44,493 bases of DNA, taken from Thiomicrospira sp. GTDB lineage: Bacteria; Pseudomonadota; Gammaproteobacteria; Thiomicrospirales; Thiomicrospiraceae. The notes beneath the pieces were generated by a model. It did no database searches. It saw only the letters and a program-made list of their open reading frames with translations, and was not told the DNA's origin. The translations under genes and the position numbers were made by a program. Location: the NCBI RefSeq assembly GCF_014859555.1, contig NZ_JACUTY010000011.1, positions 1-44,493 of the forward strand, read 5' to 3'. Positions 1 through 9,354 of the stretch are shown one piece after another (position 1 is the first letter of the stretch; every line of letters begins with the position of its first letter).

Positions 1-55
1 AGGACACTGCCCTTTCACGGCGGTAACAGGGGTTCGACTCCCCTACGGGACGCCA
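1..55 (+). tRNA. tRNA-Glu (TTC), 5' end cut by window edge
   Basis: The 55 bases are identical to bases 245-299 of the complete tRNA-Glu downstream. They include the TTC anticodon loop, the GGTTCGACTC T-arm and an encoded CCA. About 21 bases of the 5' half lie outside the window. Confidence 0.95.
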
Positions 56-57
56 TT

Positions 58-133
<76 letters not shown>

Positions 134-223
134 AATTTTGTTGAATTGAATAGCCTAGGCCGGTTTGAAATATAACCCTATTCAGTTTGACCTAATCCAT
201 GCCTAGCATGGAATGCAAAACAC

Positions 224-299
224 GTCCCGTTCGTCTAGAGGCCTAGGACACTGCCCTTTCACGGCGGTAACAGGGGTTCGACTCCCCTACGGGACGCCA
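224..299 (+). tRNA. tRNA-Glu (TTC)
   Basis: Acceptor GTCCCGT pairs with ACGGGAC, the anticodon is TTC, the T-loop is GTTCGACTC and CCA is encoded at the 3' end. Its last 55 bases are identical to the partial copy at the left edge. A 90-base spacer with a small CCATG/CATGG hairpin separates it from tRNA-Gly. Confidence 0.97.
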
Positions 300-304
300 A
301 CACT

Positions 305-339
305 AAAGCCTGAGTAAATTTAATTTGCTCGGGCTTTTT
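305..339 (+). terminator. Rho-independent terminator of the tRNA cluster
   Basis: AAAGCCTGAG (305-314) pairs with CTCGGGCTTT (328-337) through ten positions including one G-T pair, followed by a T run. It closes the Glu-Gly-Glu tRNA transcript. Confidence 0.88.
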
Positions 340-521
340 CATTTCTGCGGCTTTAATTTTCTTAATCTTATGGTACATTCATAAGCAGAATGTCTTTCAC
401 TTCATGGTGCCGTTTATATTATCAATTGAATTAAATTCAGCTAAAAAATTGGCTTTGGTTTTTCAATTTGTCATCACCAACCATCACAAACTATGCTTAA
501 CGCATACAAAGGAAACGCATT

Positions 522-1970
522 ATGTTTCAAGCAGATATTGCCTTAATCGGCCTGGCGGTTATGGGGCAAAACTTGGTCTTAAATATGGCCGACCATGGTT
601 TTAAAGTCACGGTTTACAATCGTTCTTTTGACAAAACACAGGCTTTTATAGAAGGAACGGCAAAGGGCAAAACGATTCAAGCGGCTGAAAACCTAACCGA
701 TTTGGTGAATTCCTTGTCAACACCACGCAAAATCATGTTGATGGTAAAAGCCGGGTCGGTGGTGGATGATTTTATTGATCAACTCACGCCTTTGTTAGAG
801 GCGGGCGATATTATTATTGATGGTGGCAATTCACTTTATACCGACTCAACGCGTCGCACGCGTGAGCTGGCTGACAAAGGTTTGTATTTTATTGGCACCG
901 GCGTGTCGGGTGGTGAAGAAGGTGCGCGTTTTGGGCCATCTATTATGCCGGGTGGACATCCAGAGGCTTGGCCATTTGTTCAACCTATATTCCAAGCAAT
1001 TGCGGCGCATTCGGACGATGAGGCTTGTTGTGATTGGGTTGGCCCAGAAGGCGCAGGGCATTACGTTAAAATGGTGCACAACGGCATTGAATATGGTGAT
1101 ATGCAGCTGATTTCGGAAGCTTATCAGCTTATGCGTGAAGGTTTAGGTATGAGTGCCGATGAATGCCACCAAGTGTTTACCGAGTGGAATCGTGGGGTGT
1201 TGGATTCGTACTTAATTGAAATTACCGCGGATATTTTGAGTTTTAAAGACACCGACGGCGAACCGTTGGTAGATAAGATTCTAGATGCCGCCGGGCAGAA
1301 GGGTACCGGAAAATGGACCGGAATTAGCTCGCTCGAAATGGGCATTCCATTGACCTTAATTACCGAGTCGGTGTATGCGCGCTGTTTATCGGCATTAAAA
1401 AATGAACGTTTGCAAGCCGCAAAAATTTACCCACGTAGCTTACCGACGGTAGAAGTTGAACGTGAAGTGATGTTACAGGCGATTCATGATGGCTTGTACG
1501 CGGCTAAAATTATTTCTTATACCCAAGGCTATATGTTGATGGCGCAAGCGGCCAGCGAATTCAAATGGCCGCTTAATTACGGTGGCATCGCTTTAATGTG
1601 GCGTGGCGGTTGTATTATTCGTAGTCGGTTTTTGGCTGAAATAAAAAGCGCATTTGATCAACAGCCTGATCTAGCGAATTTATTACAAGCGCCGTTTTTT
1701 GAACGGGCGATTAAAGAAGCCGAATCTAACTGGCGCCATGCGGTTATTTTTGGTGTACAAAACTCGATTCCAACGCCAGCGTTAAGTTCAGCGCTGGCAT
1801 TTTTCGACGGTTATCGCAGCGAACAAGTGTCGGCTAATCTGATTCAGGCACAGCGTGATTATTTTGGTGCCCACACTTATGAACGTGTTGATAGACCCCG
1901 CGGTGAATGGTTTCATACGGACTGGGTTGGGTCTGGTGGAAATATCCGCTCTAGCACCTACGAGGTTTAA
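522..1970 (+). CDS. gnd: 6-phosphogluconate dehydrogenase, decarboxylating
   Basis: Oxidises 6-phosphogluconate to ribulose 5-phosphate and CO2, making NADPH in the oxidative pentose phosphate pathway. The 482-residue length fits the long, homodimeric form. A Rossmann motif [13 protein letters not shown] lies near residues 9-21, the substrate region [19 protein letters not shown] near 128-146, the catalytic [13 protein letters not shown] segment near 183-195, and the typical C-terminal [12 protein letters not shown] near 445-457. The ATG at 522 follows AAAGGAA at good spacing. It is the first gene of gnd-zwf-pgl, with only two bases before zwf, so the NADPH-producing steps are co-expressed. 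No glucose kinase or Entner-Doudoroff gene is adjacent. Confidence 0.97.
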   Translation: MFQADIALIGLAVMGQNLVLNMADHGFKVTVYNRSFDKTQAFIEGTAKGKTIQAAENLTDLVNSLSTPRKIMLMVKAGSVVDDFIDQLTPLLEAGDIIIDGGNSLYTDSTRRTRELADKGLYFIGTGVSGGEEGARFGPSIMPGGHPEAWPFVQPIFQAIAAHSDDEACCDWVGPEGAGHYVKMVHNGIEYGDMQLISEAYQLMREGLGMSADECHQVFTEWNRGVLDSYLIEITADILSFKDTDGEPLVDKILDAAGQKGTGKWTGISSLEMGIPLTLITESVYARCLSALKNERLQAAKIYPRSLPTVEVEREVMLQAIHDGLYAAKIISYTQGYMLMAQAASEFKWPLNYGGIALMWRGGCIIRSRFLAEIKSAFDQQPDLANLLQAPFFERAIKEAESNWRHAVIFGVQNSIPTPALSSALAFFDGYRSEQVSANLIQAQRDYFGAHTYERVDRPRGEWFHTDWVGSGGNIRSSTYEV

Positions 1971-1972
1971 GT

Positions 1973-3454
1973 ATGACAACCCATTGTACTTATGTCATTT
2001 TTGGCGCGACCGGCAATCTGTCGCTTAGCAAATTGTTACCGGCGTTTTATCACTTAGAGGAAGTCGGGCGTTTAGACGAAGGTGTCAAAATTGTCGCGAT
2101 TGGTCGTCGTGATTGGCAGCGAGCAGACTGGATTAAGGCGGCACGCGAAGCCATTTTTCCATTGGCCCGTGGCGGTATTAAGGATGATTTATTTGAAAAG
2201 TTTAGCCAGCGGCTGGATTACTTTAAAGCCGACATTGATGAGCTCGAAAGTTTTAAACGTTTAGCGAGCTATTTTGAAGCCAATCAATTCTCAAAAAACA
2301 TGGCGTTTTATTTATCCATTAGCCCCAAAGACTTTGCTCCGGTGGTGGAAAATTTAGGCAAAACCCATTTGCTGAATGAGAAGGATGGCTGGAAGCGAGT
2401 GGTTTTTGAAAAGCCGTTTGGTTATGATGTCGAGAGTGCAAAAAGTCTTCAAATTCAACTCAATAAACAACTTGATGAAAGTCAAATGTACCGAATTGAC
2501 CATTACCTGGGTAAAGGCATGGTGCAAAATTTACTGGTTTTTCGGTTTGCCAACTTGTTAATGGAACCGCTCTGGAACCGCAATTATATTGACCATGTTC
2601 AAATCACCCACGCTGAAGCCAAACCGATTGGAGAACGAGCCGGTTATTACGATGGTAGTGGTGCGTTACGCGATATGATTCAAAGTCATTTATTGCAATT
2701 GCTTGCACTGATTGCAATGGAGCCGCCTGCTTCAATTGAAGCCGAAGCTTTGCGTGATGAAAAGGTTAAGTTACTTAAATCCATCCGACCCATTAGCAAA
2801 AGCTCGGTCAACGCGCAAGCGTATCGCGCTCAGTATGCGGCCGGCGAAGTCGAAGGTAAACCAGCGGTATCCTACTTAGATGAGCCCGGCGTATCACCAG
2901 ATAGCGTGACCGAAACCTATGCGGCTTTAAAATTGTATATTGAAAATTGGCGTTGGGCGGGTGTGCCGTTTTATGTTCAAACCGGCAAAAATATGCCTAA
3001 AAACCAGACCCTGATTTCAATCTGTTTTAAACATCCGCCTAAACAGTTTTTTAGGGATTCTCAAGTGAAAAAGATGGAGCCAAACTGGTTAGTATTTGGG
3101 ATTCAGCCAGAAGAGACGATTCGGATTGAAATGACCGCCAAGCAACCCGGTTTGGAAATCAATACACACCAAATTAGCTTGGATGCCTTTATGCACCAAC
3201 CCGGTGCATTAAGAAGTGATGCGTATGAAGACCTGTTACTGGATGTGATTAAAGGTGACCGGTCATTATTTTTACGTTATGACGAAGTCAAAGCCGCTTG
3301 GAAAGTGGTCGATCCCGTGTTACAGAACTGGTCAAGCGAACGTGGCTATATTGATACCTATCCATCGGGCACTTGGGGGCCTAAAGATTCAGTGAAGTTA
3401 TTTGATCAGCCTGGCCAAACCTGGCGTTATTCGTTGGAACCAGAACATGAGTGA
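1973..3454 (+). CDS. zwf: Glucose-6-phosphate 1-dehydrogenase
   Basis: Catalyses the first step of the oxidative pentose phosphate pathway, glucose 6-phosphate to 6-phosphogluconolactone, reducing NADP+. At 493 residues it matches the bacterial family. The N-terminal nucleotide-binding motif reads [13 protein letters not shown], a slightly unusual version of the usual GxTGDLxxRKLLP. The signature [13 protein letters not shown] near residue 174-186 carries the active-site His and Lys. It starts two bases after gnd, and its end overlaps pgl by 8 bases, indicating translational coupling. Confidence 0.97.
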   Translation: MTTHCTYVIFGATGNLSLSKLLPAFYHLEEVGRLDEGVKIVAIGRRDWQRADWIKAAREAIFPLARGGIKDDLFEKFSQRLDYFKADIDELESFKRLASYFEANQFSKNMAFYLSISPKDFAPVVENLGKTHLLNEKDGWKRVVFEKPFGYDVESAKSLQIQLNKQLDESQMYRIDHYLGKGMVQNLLVFRFANLLMEPLWNRNYIDHVQITHAEAKPIGERAGYYDGSGALRDMIQSHLLQLLALIAMEPPASIEAEALRDEKVKLLKSIRPISKSSVNAQAYRAQYAAGEVEGKPAVSYLDEPGVSPDSVTETYAALKLYIENWRWAGVPFYVQTGKNMPKNQTLISICFKHPPKQFFRDSQVKKMEPNWLVFGIQPEETIRIEMTAKQPGLEINTHQISLDAFMHQPGALRSDAYEDLLLDVIKGDRSLFLRYDEVKAAWKVVDPVLQNWSSERGYIDTYPSGTWGPKDSVKLFDQPGQTWRYSLEPEHE

Positions 3455-4139
3455 GTTACCGACAGGTTGGTGTTTGTTTGATGAAGCTGAAAGCCTTGCC
3501 AAACAGGCGGTTAACTTAATTATTGAGACCGCTGAACAGTCGATTGCCGAAACAGGGGTGTTTCATTTGGTCACCGCTGGTGGAACAACACCTAATCGCT
3601 GTTATGAATTATTGCGCGAACAGAACCACCAGGCCTGGTCGAAATGGTTTATTTATATGGGGGATGAACGTGTTTTGCCAGTGGATGATCCAGAGCGCAA
3701 CAGCGCAGCATTGCACCAGGCCTGGTTGTCGTTTGTGCCGATTCCGGCTCAAAACATCAAAACGATTCCTACTGAATTAGGCTTAGAGCACGCGGTTCAA
3801 CTTTATAGCCAAACTTTAGAGTCAGTGGATCAATTTGATTTGGTGATGTTGGGCATGGGTGAGGACGGCCACACCGCGAGTTTGTTTCCCGGACATCATA
3901 ATCAAGACGTAAGTGCGGATGTGATTGGCATTGATAACTCACCTAAATCGCCTTTGGAAAGGGTGAGTTTGAGTTATCAGCGCTTAGCTAACACTCGAGT
4001 GATGCTTAAACTTATTAGCGGTGCGGGTAAACATCAAGCCGTTAAGGCTTGGTTGGATCACCAGGCCTTACCCATTAATCAATTAACAGCGAACCAACAA
4101 ACCTGGGTTTATATTGATCAAGCCGCTTACTTTGGGTAA
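3447..4139 (+). CDS. pgl: 6-phosphogluconolactonase
   Basis: Hydrolyses 6-phosphogluconolactone between the zwf and gnd steps. The family motifs [14 protein letters not shown] near residue 43 and [15 protein letters not shown] near 134 are present. I place the start at the ATG at 3447, giving MSELPTGW and 230 residues, the usual size. The reading frame is open further upstream to 3402, but that extension lies deep inside zwf and has no ribosome-binding signal. The gene carries two full copies of the ACCAGGCCTGGT palindrome, both read as HQAW, and a decayed third copy at 4061-4070. Confidence 0.95.
   Translation: MSELPTGWCLFDEAESLAKQAVNLIIETAEQSIAETGVFHLVTAGGTTPNRCYELLREQNHQAWSKWFIYMGDERVLPVDDPERNSAALHQAWLSFVPIPAQNIKTIPTELGLEHAVQLYSQTLESVDQFDLVMLGMGEDGHTASLFPGHHNQDVSADVIGIDNSPKSPLERVSLSYQRLANTRVMLKLISGAGKHQAVKAWLDHQALPINQLTANQQTWVYIDQAAYFG
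3628..3639. repeat. ACCAGGCCTGGT palindrome, copy 1 (pgl)
   Basis: Perfect 12-mer inside pgl, read in the frame giving His-Gln-Ala-Trp. Confidence 0.9.
3715..3726. repeat. ACCAGGCCTGGT palindrome, copy 2 (pgl)
   Basis: Perfect 12-mer inside pgl, 87 bp after copy 1 and again read as His-Gln-Ala-Trp. Confidence 0.9.
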
Positions 4140-4153
4140 TACCAAGCGCCCCT

Positions 4154-4693
4154 TTAGTCTGCTGAAGGAGGCCGTTTGGTTTGTTTGCGTTTGGGTAGGT
4201 GCAGTCGAATATGCGGCAAACGCATAAAGCGAATCACCAGATATAAGATCGTGCCTAACAATGTGCCAATAAAAATATTGCCAAACCAGAGTGGTAACCA
4301 GATTTGGGGTAATACTTCAATCATCCAGCCCCAAATCCCCACGCCATCGGTAACTTCAATATGTTGAACGGTTGGCATATCCAACAGACGTGCGCCCACA
4401 ATATAACCAAAGCTCCAAATAGGCCACATCGTTAGCGGATTGGTGATCCAGGCCAAGGCCACGGCCAACGGAATATTAGCTTTTGCATAATAAGACATAA
4501 TAGCCGCCATTGGCATTTGCAGCGGCATCGGAATAAAGGCGCAAAAAATGCCTACAAAACCGGCTTTCGCAAATGTATTGCGATCACCACGCCAAAGGTC
4601 TCGATTTTTTAGACCAGGAAATTTCTCATTTAACCAGCTACTGTATTTGATAGATCGAATGCCTTTCAAAATGCCCATTTTAATCGATCGCAT
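4154..4693 (-). CDS. DUF2062 family membrane protein
   Basis: A 179-residue inner-membrane protein of the DUF2062 family, whose biochemical role is not established. It has a basic N-terminus, a family-like segment FVGIFCAFIPMPLQMPMA with several prolines near residues 47-64, hydrophobic segments near 50-95 and 125-155, and a highly basic tail rich in Lys and Arg. The start at 4693 overlaps the end of relA by 14 bases and is preceded by GAGGT. The next ATG, at 4678, has no such signal. It converges with pgl and is the last gene of the ppiC-rlmA-relA-DUF2062 run. Confidence 0.85.
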   Translation of the reverse strand: MRSIKMGILKGIRSIKYSSWLNEKFPGLKNRDLWRGDRNTFAKAGFVGIFCAFIPMPLQMPMAAIMSYYAKANIPLAVALAWITNPLTMWPIWSFGYIVGARLLDMPTVQHIEVTDGVGIWGWMIEVLPQIWLPLWFGNIFIGTLLGTILYLVIRFMRLPHIRLHLPKRKQTKRPPSAD

Positions 4694-6842
4694 CGGTTAC
4701 CTCATGTTGTTCAATACTGACTTCTTCAATATTCGCTAAAGCTTCAAGTTGGTCGAGCAACTGACCTAAGTCGGTTGACTCGCTGATTTCTAGTTCCATC
4801 TGCATATCCACTGACCGCTCTTGGCGGTCGGTTTGCGTGTCGGAACGCACTAGGTTGACATCAAACTCGGTCAACTTGGCCATTACATCGCGCAATAAAC
4901 CTTTGCGATCAAAGGCCAAAATATGCAATGTCATCATAAAGATGGATTGCTGATCGGATTGATTGCTCCAGCGCACATCAATTAAACGCTGTTTATCGCT
5001 GTCGGATAAATTTAATATATTCGCACAATCAACACGGTGAATCGTGATGCCGCGCCCACGTGTGACAAAGCCAATGATTTGATTAGCGGGCTTGGGCTCA
5101 CAGCAGGGCGCAAGCTGGGTGCGTAAGTTTGGCGCACCCACCACAAATGGCTGAATCTCTTCAGTCGGCAGGATACTGGGTTGCGTTGGCAGTGTTTTTT
5201 TCTGCTTTAAGTAAGGCCGAATGCGTTTTTGAATCGCATTCAAAAGCTGGCGTTCATTTAGCTGACCTTTGCCTAAGGCTTCAAAAAAATCTTTCTCCAA
5301 CTCAAAATGAAAGTGTTCAGCGATGTTTTTAGCCGTTATATGACGCGCATTTAATCGTTTTATTTCACGTTGGAATAACTGTTCACCTGATTCAATATTG
5401 GCGTCTTTATTGCGTTTGTTAAACCAGTTTTTAATGCGTGTGCGGGCGCGGCTGGTTTTGAGGTAACCCAAATTTGGGTTAAGCCAGTTACGGTTGGGTT
5501 CACCGTGTTTAATCGACAAAATTTCAACCCGATCACCGGTTTTTAATGCCTGGGTTAATGGAATGATTTTGCCGTTTAGTTTTGCACCTCGGCAACTGTG
5601 GCCTAAATCAGTATGAATCGCATAAGCAAAATCGAGTGGGGTGGCATCTTGCGGCAAGGTAATGATTTGGTTATTTGGGGTTAGAACATAGATGTTCTGA
5701 CTTTGCAGTTCCATACTGATTTCGTTGAAAACCTCAGAATCTGACCGATTTTCAAGCAGTTGGCGCATACTGTTAATGCTAGCTTCTAAGTTGACATCAT
5801 GACCTTTGCCACCTTCTTTGTATTTCCAGTGCGCGGCAATGCCGTGCTCGGCATGCTGGTGCATCTCATGGGTACGAATTTGAATTTCAACCGTTTTACC
5901 TTGCGGGCCAATGATGACAGTATGAATCGACTGATAGCCATTTTCTTTTGGGGTTGCAATGTAATCATCAAATTCATTACGAATAAAATTCCATTTGCTG
6001 TGAACTAGGCTTAAAGCACGATAACAATCGGATACGTTTGACACATAGATACGCAATGCACGCAGATCGTACAGCTCATCCAGTTCCAAGTGTTTTTTCG
6101 ACATCTTTTTCCAGATGCTGTAAATATGCTTTGGACGGCCAGACACCTCGGCGATTAACTCTTCATGATCAAGCAGTGATTTCAGCGTCACGGTCAAGTC
6201 GTGAATGTAGTGTTCGCGTTCAGCGCGTTTATCCGCAAGCTGTTTTGCAATGGCTTTATAGGTATCTGGATGCAGATATCGAAACGACAAATCCTCCAGT
6301 TCCCATTTTAGTTGGGCCATGCCTAGACGATTAGCGAGCGGTGCAAAGATGAGTTGGGTTTCTTCGGCAATTAAGCGGCGGGTATTTTCGTCTTCTAATT
6401 TCAAGTGGCGCAAACGTGCCACGCGATAACCGAGCTTGACCACCATAATACGAATATCCGAGGTCATGGCTAGTAGCATTTGGCGCAACCGCTCGGTTTG
6501 AATTTCATCGCCATGTGTATCCACATCAAACTCTTTAAAATTGTTTAAGCGGCGAATACCTTCAACTAACCTGGCGGTGTTTTTGCCAAACTGCTTTTCA
6601 AAATCTTTAATGGTGTAAAGCGGTTCTAAATTAAGGTCACTAATTAAAGTCGCAATATAGGTGTCATCATCCAAGCTAAGACTGAGCAACACATCCATGG
6701 CTTCTAAGCTAGAAATTAAGCGACGTTCCGGCAGGTACTCCGCTTCTAGAGCCAACTTACAGGCATTCAGCAGCTCAGTCGAAAACTGGTCTGGATTGCG
6801 TTTTGGAAATAAACGTTGAGCTAAGTCGAGTTCAGGTGTCAT
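4680..6842 (-). CDS. relA: (p)ppGpp synthetase RelA
   Basis: Ribosome-associated stringent-response alarmone synthetase that transfers pyrophosphate from ATP to GDP or GTP. At 720 residues the order is pseudo-hydrolase, synthetase, TGS, helical/zinc-finger and ACT domains. The hydrolase half lacks the HD motif seen in SpoT, and the synthetase half has EFDDYIATPKENGYQSIHT, the ExDD version found in monofunctional RelA. The TGS domain begins near IYVLTPNNQIITLP, a Cys-Cys pair sits in LAPCCEPKPANQ, and the ACT domain covers roughly the last 80 residues. A spoT gene is therefore expected elsewhere in the genome. Confidence 0.95.
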   Translation of the reverse strand: MTPELDLAQRLFPKRNPDQFSTELLNACKLALEAEYLPERRLISSLEAMDVLLSLSLDDDTYIATLISDLNLEPLYTIKDFEKQFGKNTARLVEGIRRLNNFKEFDVDTHGDEIQTERLRQMLLAMTSDIRIMVVKLGYRVARLRHLKLEDENTRRLIAEETQLIFAPLANRLGMAQLKWELEDLSFRYLHPDTYKAIAKQLADKRAEREHYIHDLTVTLKSLLDHEELIAEVSGRPKHIYSIWKKMSKKHLELDELYDLRALRIYVSNVSDCYRALSLVHSKWNFIRNEFDDYIATPKENGYQSIHTVIIGPQGKTVEIQIRTHEMHQHAEHGIAAHWKYKEGGKGHDVNLEASINSMRQLLENRSDSEVFNEISMELQSQNIYVLTPNNQIITLPQDATPLDFAYAIHTDLGHSCRGAKLNGKIIPLTQALKTGDRVEILSIKHGEPNRNWLNPNLGYLKTSRARTRIKNWFNKRNKDANIESGEQLFQREIKRLNARHITAKNIAEHFHFELEKDFFEALGKGQLNERQLLNAIQKRIRPYLKQKKTLPTQPSILPTEEIQPFVVGAPNLRTQLAPCCEPKPANQIIGFVTRGRGITIHRVDCANILNLSDSDKQRLIDVRWSNQSDQQSIFMMTLHILAFDRKGLLRDVMAKLTEFDVNLVRSDTQTDRQERSVDMQMELEISESTDLGQLLDQLEALANIEEVSIEQHEVTDAID

Positions 6843-6906
6843 CTTATTGCGTTCGGTCCATTAAATTAAGCCAATATGCTAACAGATTTGAGATTTAAAA
6901 GGAGTC

Positions 6907-6918
6907 ACCAGGCCTGGT
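6907..6918. repeat. ACCAGGCCTGGT palindrome, copy 3 (intergenic)
   Basis: Perfect 12-mer in the 105-bp gap between rlmA and relA, the only copy lying wholly outside any gene. Confidence 0.9.
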
Positions 6919-6947
6919 TAGCGGCCTAAATATTGGTATTTACTTAA

Positions 6948-7766
6948 TTATTGATTTTTTTGCTGAACACAGATTAGGAAATCGGCTTTAACTTTAACTA
7001 ACGAATGGGATAAGGCTTGTTTTTGCTCGGGGTTTAATTTCCAACCAAATGGGGTCATGTTAAGCAAATTCAGACGATCAGCCTCACAATCAAGCGTCAT
7101 CTCATAACTGAGTTTATGCTGTTGAATTAACTCAAAGCCTTGAATCGATTCAGGAGTTTCATCGTGGGGTTGAGGTTGGCTATAGATGGCTTGTTTTAGT
7201 TCCGCCAAATGATCCGCCGCTGGTTGAACCGTGATTAACCATCCACCCGGTCGGGTGACACGTTCAATTTCGGACGCTAAAGAGGGCGCGTAAATTCGCA
7301 TTAAGCCATCGAAGGCCTGATCCGAAAACGGCAAATCATACGCACTGGCAACACAGAACTGGATTTGTTTATCACGCTTAGCCGCATAACGAATCGCGTC
7401 TTTAGAGATGTCTAAACCCCAAATTTGCGCTTGATTTTTCAGGTTGAAAGCCGAATGGAGGCGGGCGCTGTAATAACCTTCACCGCAGCCCAAATCCAAA
7501 ATTTGTGGTGTCGGCATAAAGCCAAGGTAATCTATAAAAAGCTGGTTTAGTTGGTCAGATAATGGCTGATAAAAGCCGGCATTAAGAAAGTCGCGGCGGG
7601 CTTGCATCATATCGGCATTGTCGCCAGGGGATTTAGAACGTTTGTTTTGAACCGGTAGGAGATTGACGTAGCCTTGTTTGGCAATGTCAAAGCTGTGACG
7701 TTGGTCACAGTGCCATTGTTGCCCATCACGCACAAGTGGATGTTGGCAGAGTGGGCAACGATACAT
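6948..7766 (-). CDS. rlmA: 23S rRNA (guanine-745-N1)-methyltransferase
   Basis: Predicted to methylate N1 of G745 in 23S rRNA using S-adenosylmethionine. Of 272 residues, the first 24 form a zinc-binding site with Cys4, Cys7, Cys20 and His24. This is followed by the family hallmark FDIAKQGYVNLLPVQNK and SPGDN. The SAM-binding motif ILDLGCGEGYYS sits near residue 94. It starts 11 bases after ppiC and is probably co-transcribed with it. Confidence 0.93.
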   Translation of the reverse strand: MYRCPLCQHPLVRDGQQWHCDQRHSFDIAKQGYVNLLPVQNKRSKSPGDNADMMQARRDFLNAGFYQPLSDQLNQLFIDYLGFMPTPQILDLGCGEGYYSARLHSAFNLKNQAQIWGLDISKDAIRYAAKRDKQIQFCVASAYDLPFSDQAFDGLMRIYAPSLASEIERVTRPGGWLITVQPAADHLAELKQAIYSQPQPHDETPESIQGFELIQQHKLSYEMTLDCEADRLNLLNMTPFGWKLNPEQKQALSHSLVKVKADFLICVQQKNQ

Positions 7767-7777
7767 AAAGTGGAAAC

Positions 7778-8062
7778 TTATTCTGTGCGGCTGGTTACTT
7801 CTAACAAGTGATAGCCAAACTGAGTTTGAACTGGACCTTGTACGGTATTAACGGGTGCGCTGAACACGACCTTATCAAACTCAGGCACCATCATACCTGG
7901 GCCAAATTCACCTAATTCGCCACCTTGAGAAGCCGATGGGCAGCTTGAGTGTTGTTTAGCGATGTCGGCAAAATCCGCGCCGTCTTCAATTTGTTTTTTT
8001 AGGTCTAAACATTGTTGTTCGGTTTCAACCAATAGGTGACGAGCTGATGCGCGCTGTGCCAT
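7778..8062 (-). CDS. ppiC: Parvulin-type peptidyl-prolyl isomerase
   Basis: A 94-residue stand-alone parvulin domain, expected to be a cytoplasmic cis-trans prolyl isomerase. The family pattern is complete: ARHLLV at the N-terminus, the loop SSCPSASQGGELGEFGPGMMVPEFDKVVF in the middle, and TQFGYHLLEV at the end. No signal peptide is present, which separates it from periplasmic PpiD/SurA-type proteins. It is the first gene of the minus-strand run leading to rlmA. Confidence 0.93.
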   Translation of the reverse strand: MAQRASARHLLVETEQQCLDLKKQIEDGADFADIAKQHSSCPSASQGGELGEFGPGMMVPEFDKVVFSAPVNTVQGPVQTQFGYHLLEVTSRTE

Positions 8063-8232
8063 AGTGCTTTCCTTATGTTAGGGACAATTTTTTTTCAGCG
8101 TGACCTGTTGTATATACTCAGTTTGCACGCCATTCGAGCGCGTAATACTACAATGAAACGCCAAAAAGTCCAAATCAAACTCAAGATAATTAAGACGGCT
8201 ATCAACAAACTGGTCGGTTATGGGCGCCAGAA

Positions 8233-8261
8233 TTGCATGTTAATGCATCTTAATGGATAAT
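8233..8261 (+). promoter_or_regulatory. Sigma-70-type promoter for dusA-xseA-xseB
   Basis: TTGCAT (8233-8238), a 17-base spacer and GATAAT (8256-8261) lie 35 bases before the dusA start. The hexamers match consensus at 4 and 5 of 6 positions. Confidence 0.6.
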
Positions 8262-8295
8262 CTTAGACTTTAAATTACCTGACTTAAAGTAACCT

Positions 8296-9354
8296 GTGAC
8301 CAAATCTTTTAGCTCTGCAACTTCAAAAATCAGCCCGCACCGCTTCGCCGTTGCGCCCATGATGGATTGGACCGATCGCCATTGTCGTGTTTTTCATCGT
8401 AAACTTAGCCACCAGGCCTGGTTGTATTCCGAAATGGTCACCACTGGTGCGATTATCTATGGCAAAAATCTACCACGTTTTTTGGGTCATGATGAACAAG
8501 ATATACCGGTCGTATTGCAATTAGGTGGGAGCGATCCGGCTGATTTAGCTCATTGTGCTAAGTTAGGCGAAGAGTGGGGCTACAGTGCCATTAATCTAAA
8601 TGTCGGTTGCCCGAGTGATCGTGTGCAAAACAACTTAATCGGCGCATGTTTAATGGAGCATCCAAAATTAGTTGCTGATTCTGTCGCCGCCATGAAAGCC
8701 GTAGTATCGATTCCAGTGACGGTTAAGTGCCGAATTGGCATTGATGATCAAGAAGACCTAGATACCTTATTAAGTTTCATCGGTGGCTTGGTCGAAGCCC
8801 AAGTGGACGGTGTAATTATTCATGCGCGTAAAGCTTGGCTGCAAGGTTTATCGCCCAAACAAAACCGACATGTGCCACCACTTAATTACAATTGGGTGCA
8901 TGAAGTAAAACAAGCTTTTCCCGCGCTTGAAGTGATGATTAATGGCGGCATTGCTTCGCCCCAAGCAGGCCTGGCGCATCTCGAAGTTTATAATCAGTTG
9001 CCAGCCGTAGATGGTGTAATGTTGGGGCGCGCCGTATATGAGCAACCCTATTTATTGGCCGAGGTTGACGCTTTATATTATGGTGATGAAAGCGTCAGCC
9101 AAACACGTAAAGCGGTATTAGAAAGCATGTATCCCTACATTGAAACGCATCTTTCGTCCGGTGGGCGTGTAAATCATATCAGCCGTCATATGATGGGTTT
9201 GTTTCATGGTCAACCCGGTGGACGATTATGGCGACGGTATTTATCCGAAAACGCGTTTAAACCAGGCGCGGGTATTGAGGTGCTGCAACAGGCTTACGCC
9301 TTAGTTCAGCAAGCGACTGAACGACGAACGGAGTCTCAAGATGCTGTATCTTGA
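8296..9354 (+). CDS. dusA: tRNA-dihydrouridine(20/20a) synthase
   Basis: FMN-dependent reduction of uridine 20/20a in the tRNA D-loop. The 352 residues contain the family opening RFAVAPMMDWTDRHCRVF, the catalytic Cys105 in NLNVGCPSDRVQ, and DusA-type features such as IIHARKAWLQGLSPKQNR. Translation must begin at the GTG at 8296, because an in-frame TAA sits at 8290-8292 and the next ATG falls inside the conserved core. Its last 14 bases overlap xseA, so the two are translationally coupled. Confidence 0.95.
   Translation: MTKSFSSATSKISPHRFAVAPMMDWTDRHCRVFHRKLSHQAWLYSEMVTTGAIIYGKNLPRFLGHDEQDIPVVLQLGGSDPADLAHCAKLGEEWGYSAINLNVGCPSDRVQNNLIGACLMEHPKLVADSVAAMKAVVSIPVTVKCRIGIDDQEDLDTLLSFIGGLVEAQVDGVIIHARKAWLQGLSPKQNRHVPPLNYNWVHEVKQAFPALEVMINGGIASPQAGLAHLEVYNQLPAVDGVMLGRAVYEQPYLLAEVDALYYGDESVSQTRKAVLESMYPYIETHLSSGGRVNHISRHMMGLFHGQPGGRLWRRYLSENAFKPGAGIEVLQQAYALVQQATERRTESQDAVS
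8411..8422. repeat. ACCAGGCCTGGT palindrome, copy 4 (dusA)
   Basis: Perfect 12-mer in dusA, read as His-Gln-Ala-Trp. Confidence 0.9.

Noticed and set aside
367..385. Small inverted repeat CTTATG/CATAAG before gnd as an operator
   Set aside because: A 6-bp inverted repeat in an AT-rich gap is expected by chance and is 137 bases from the gene.
404..604. A 66-residue frame overlapping the gnd start
   Set aside because: gnd is certain and has a better ribosome-binding site; this frame is out of phase with it.
8075..8260. A 61-residue plus-strand reading frame upstream of dusA
   Set aside because: It spans the predicted dusA promoter, has no clear ribosome-binding site and the protein resembles no family.
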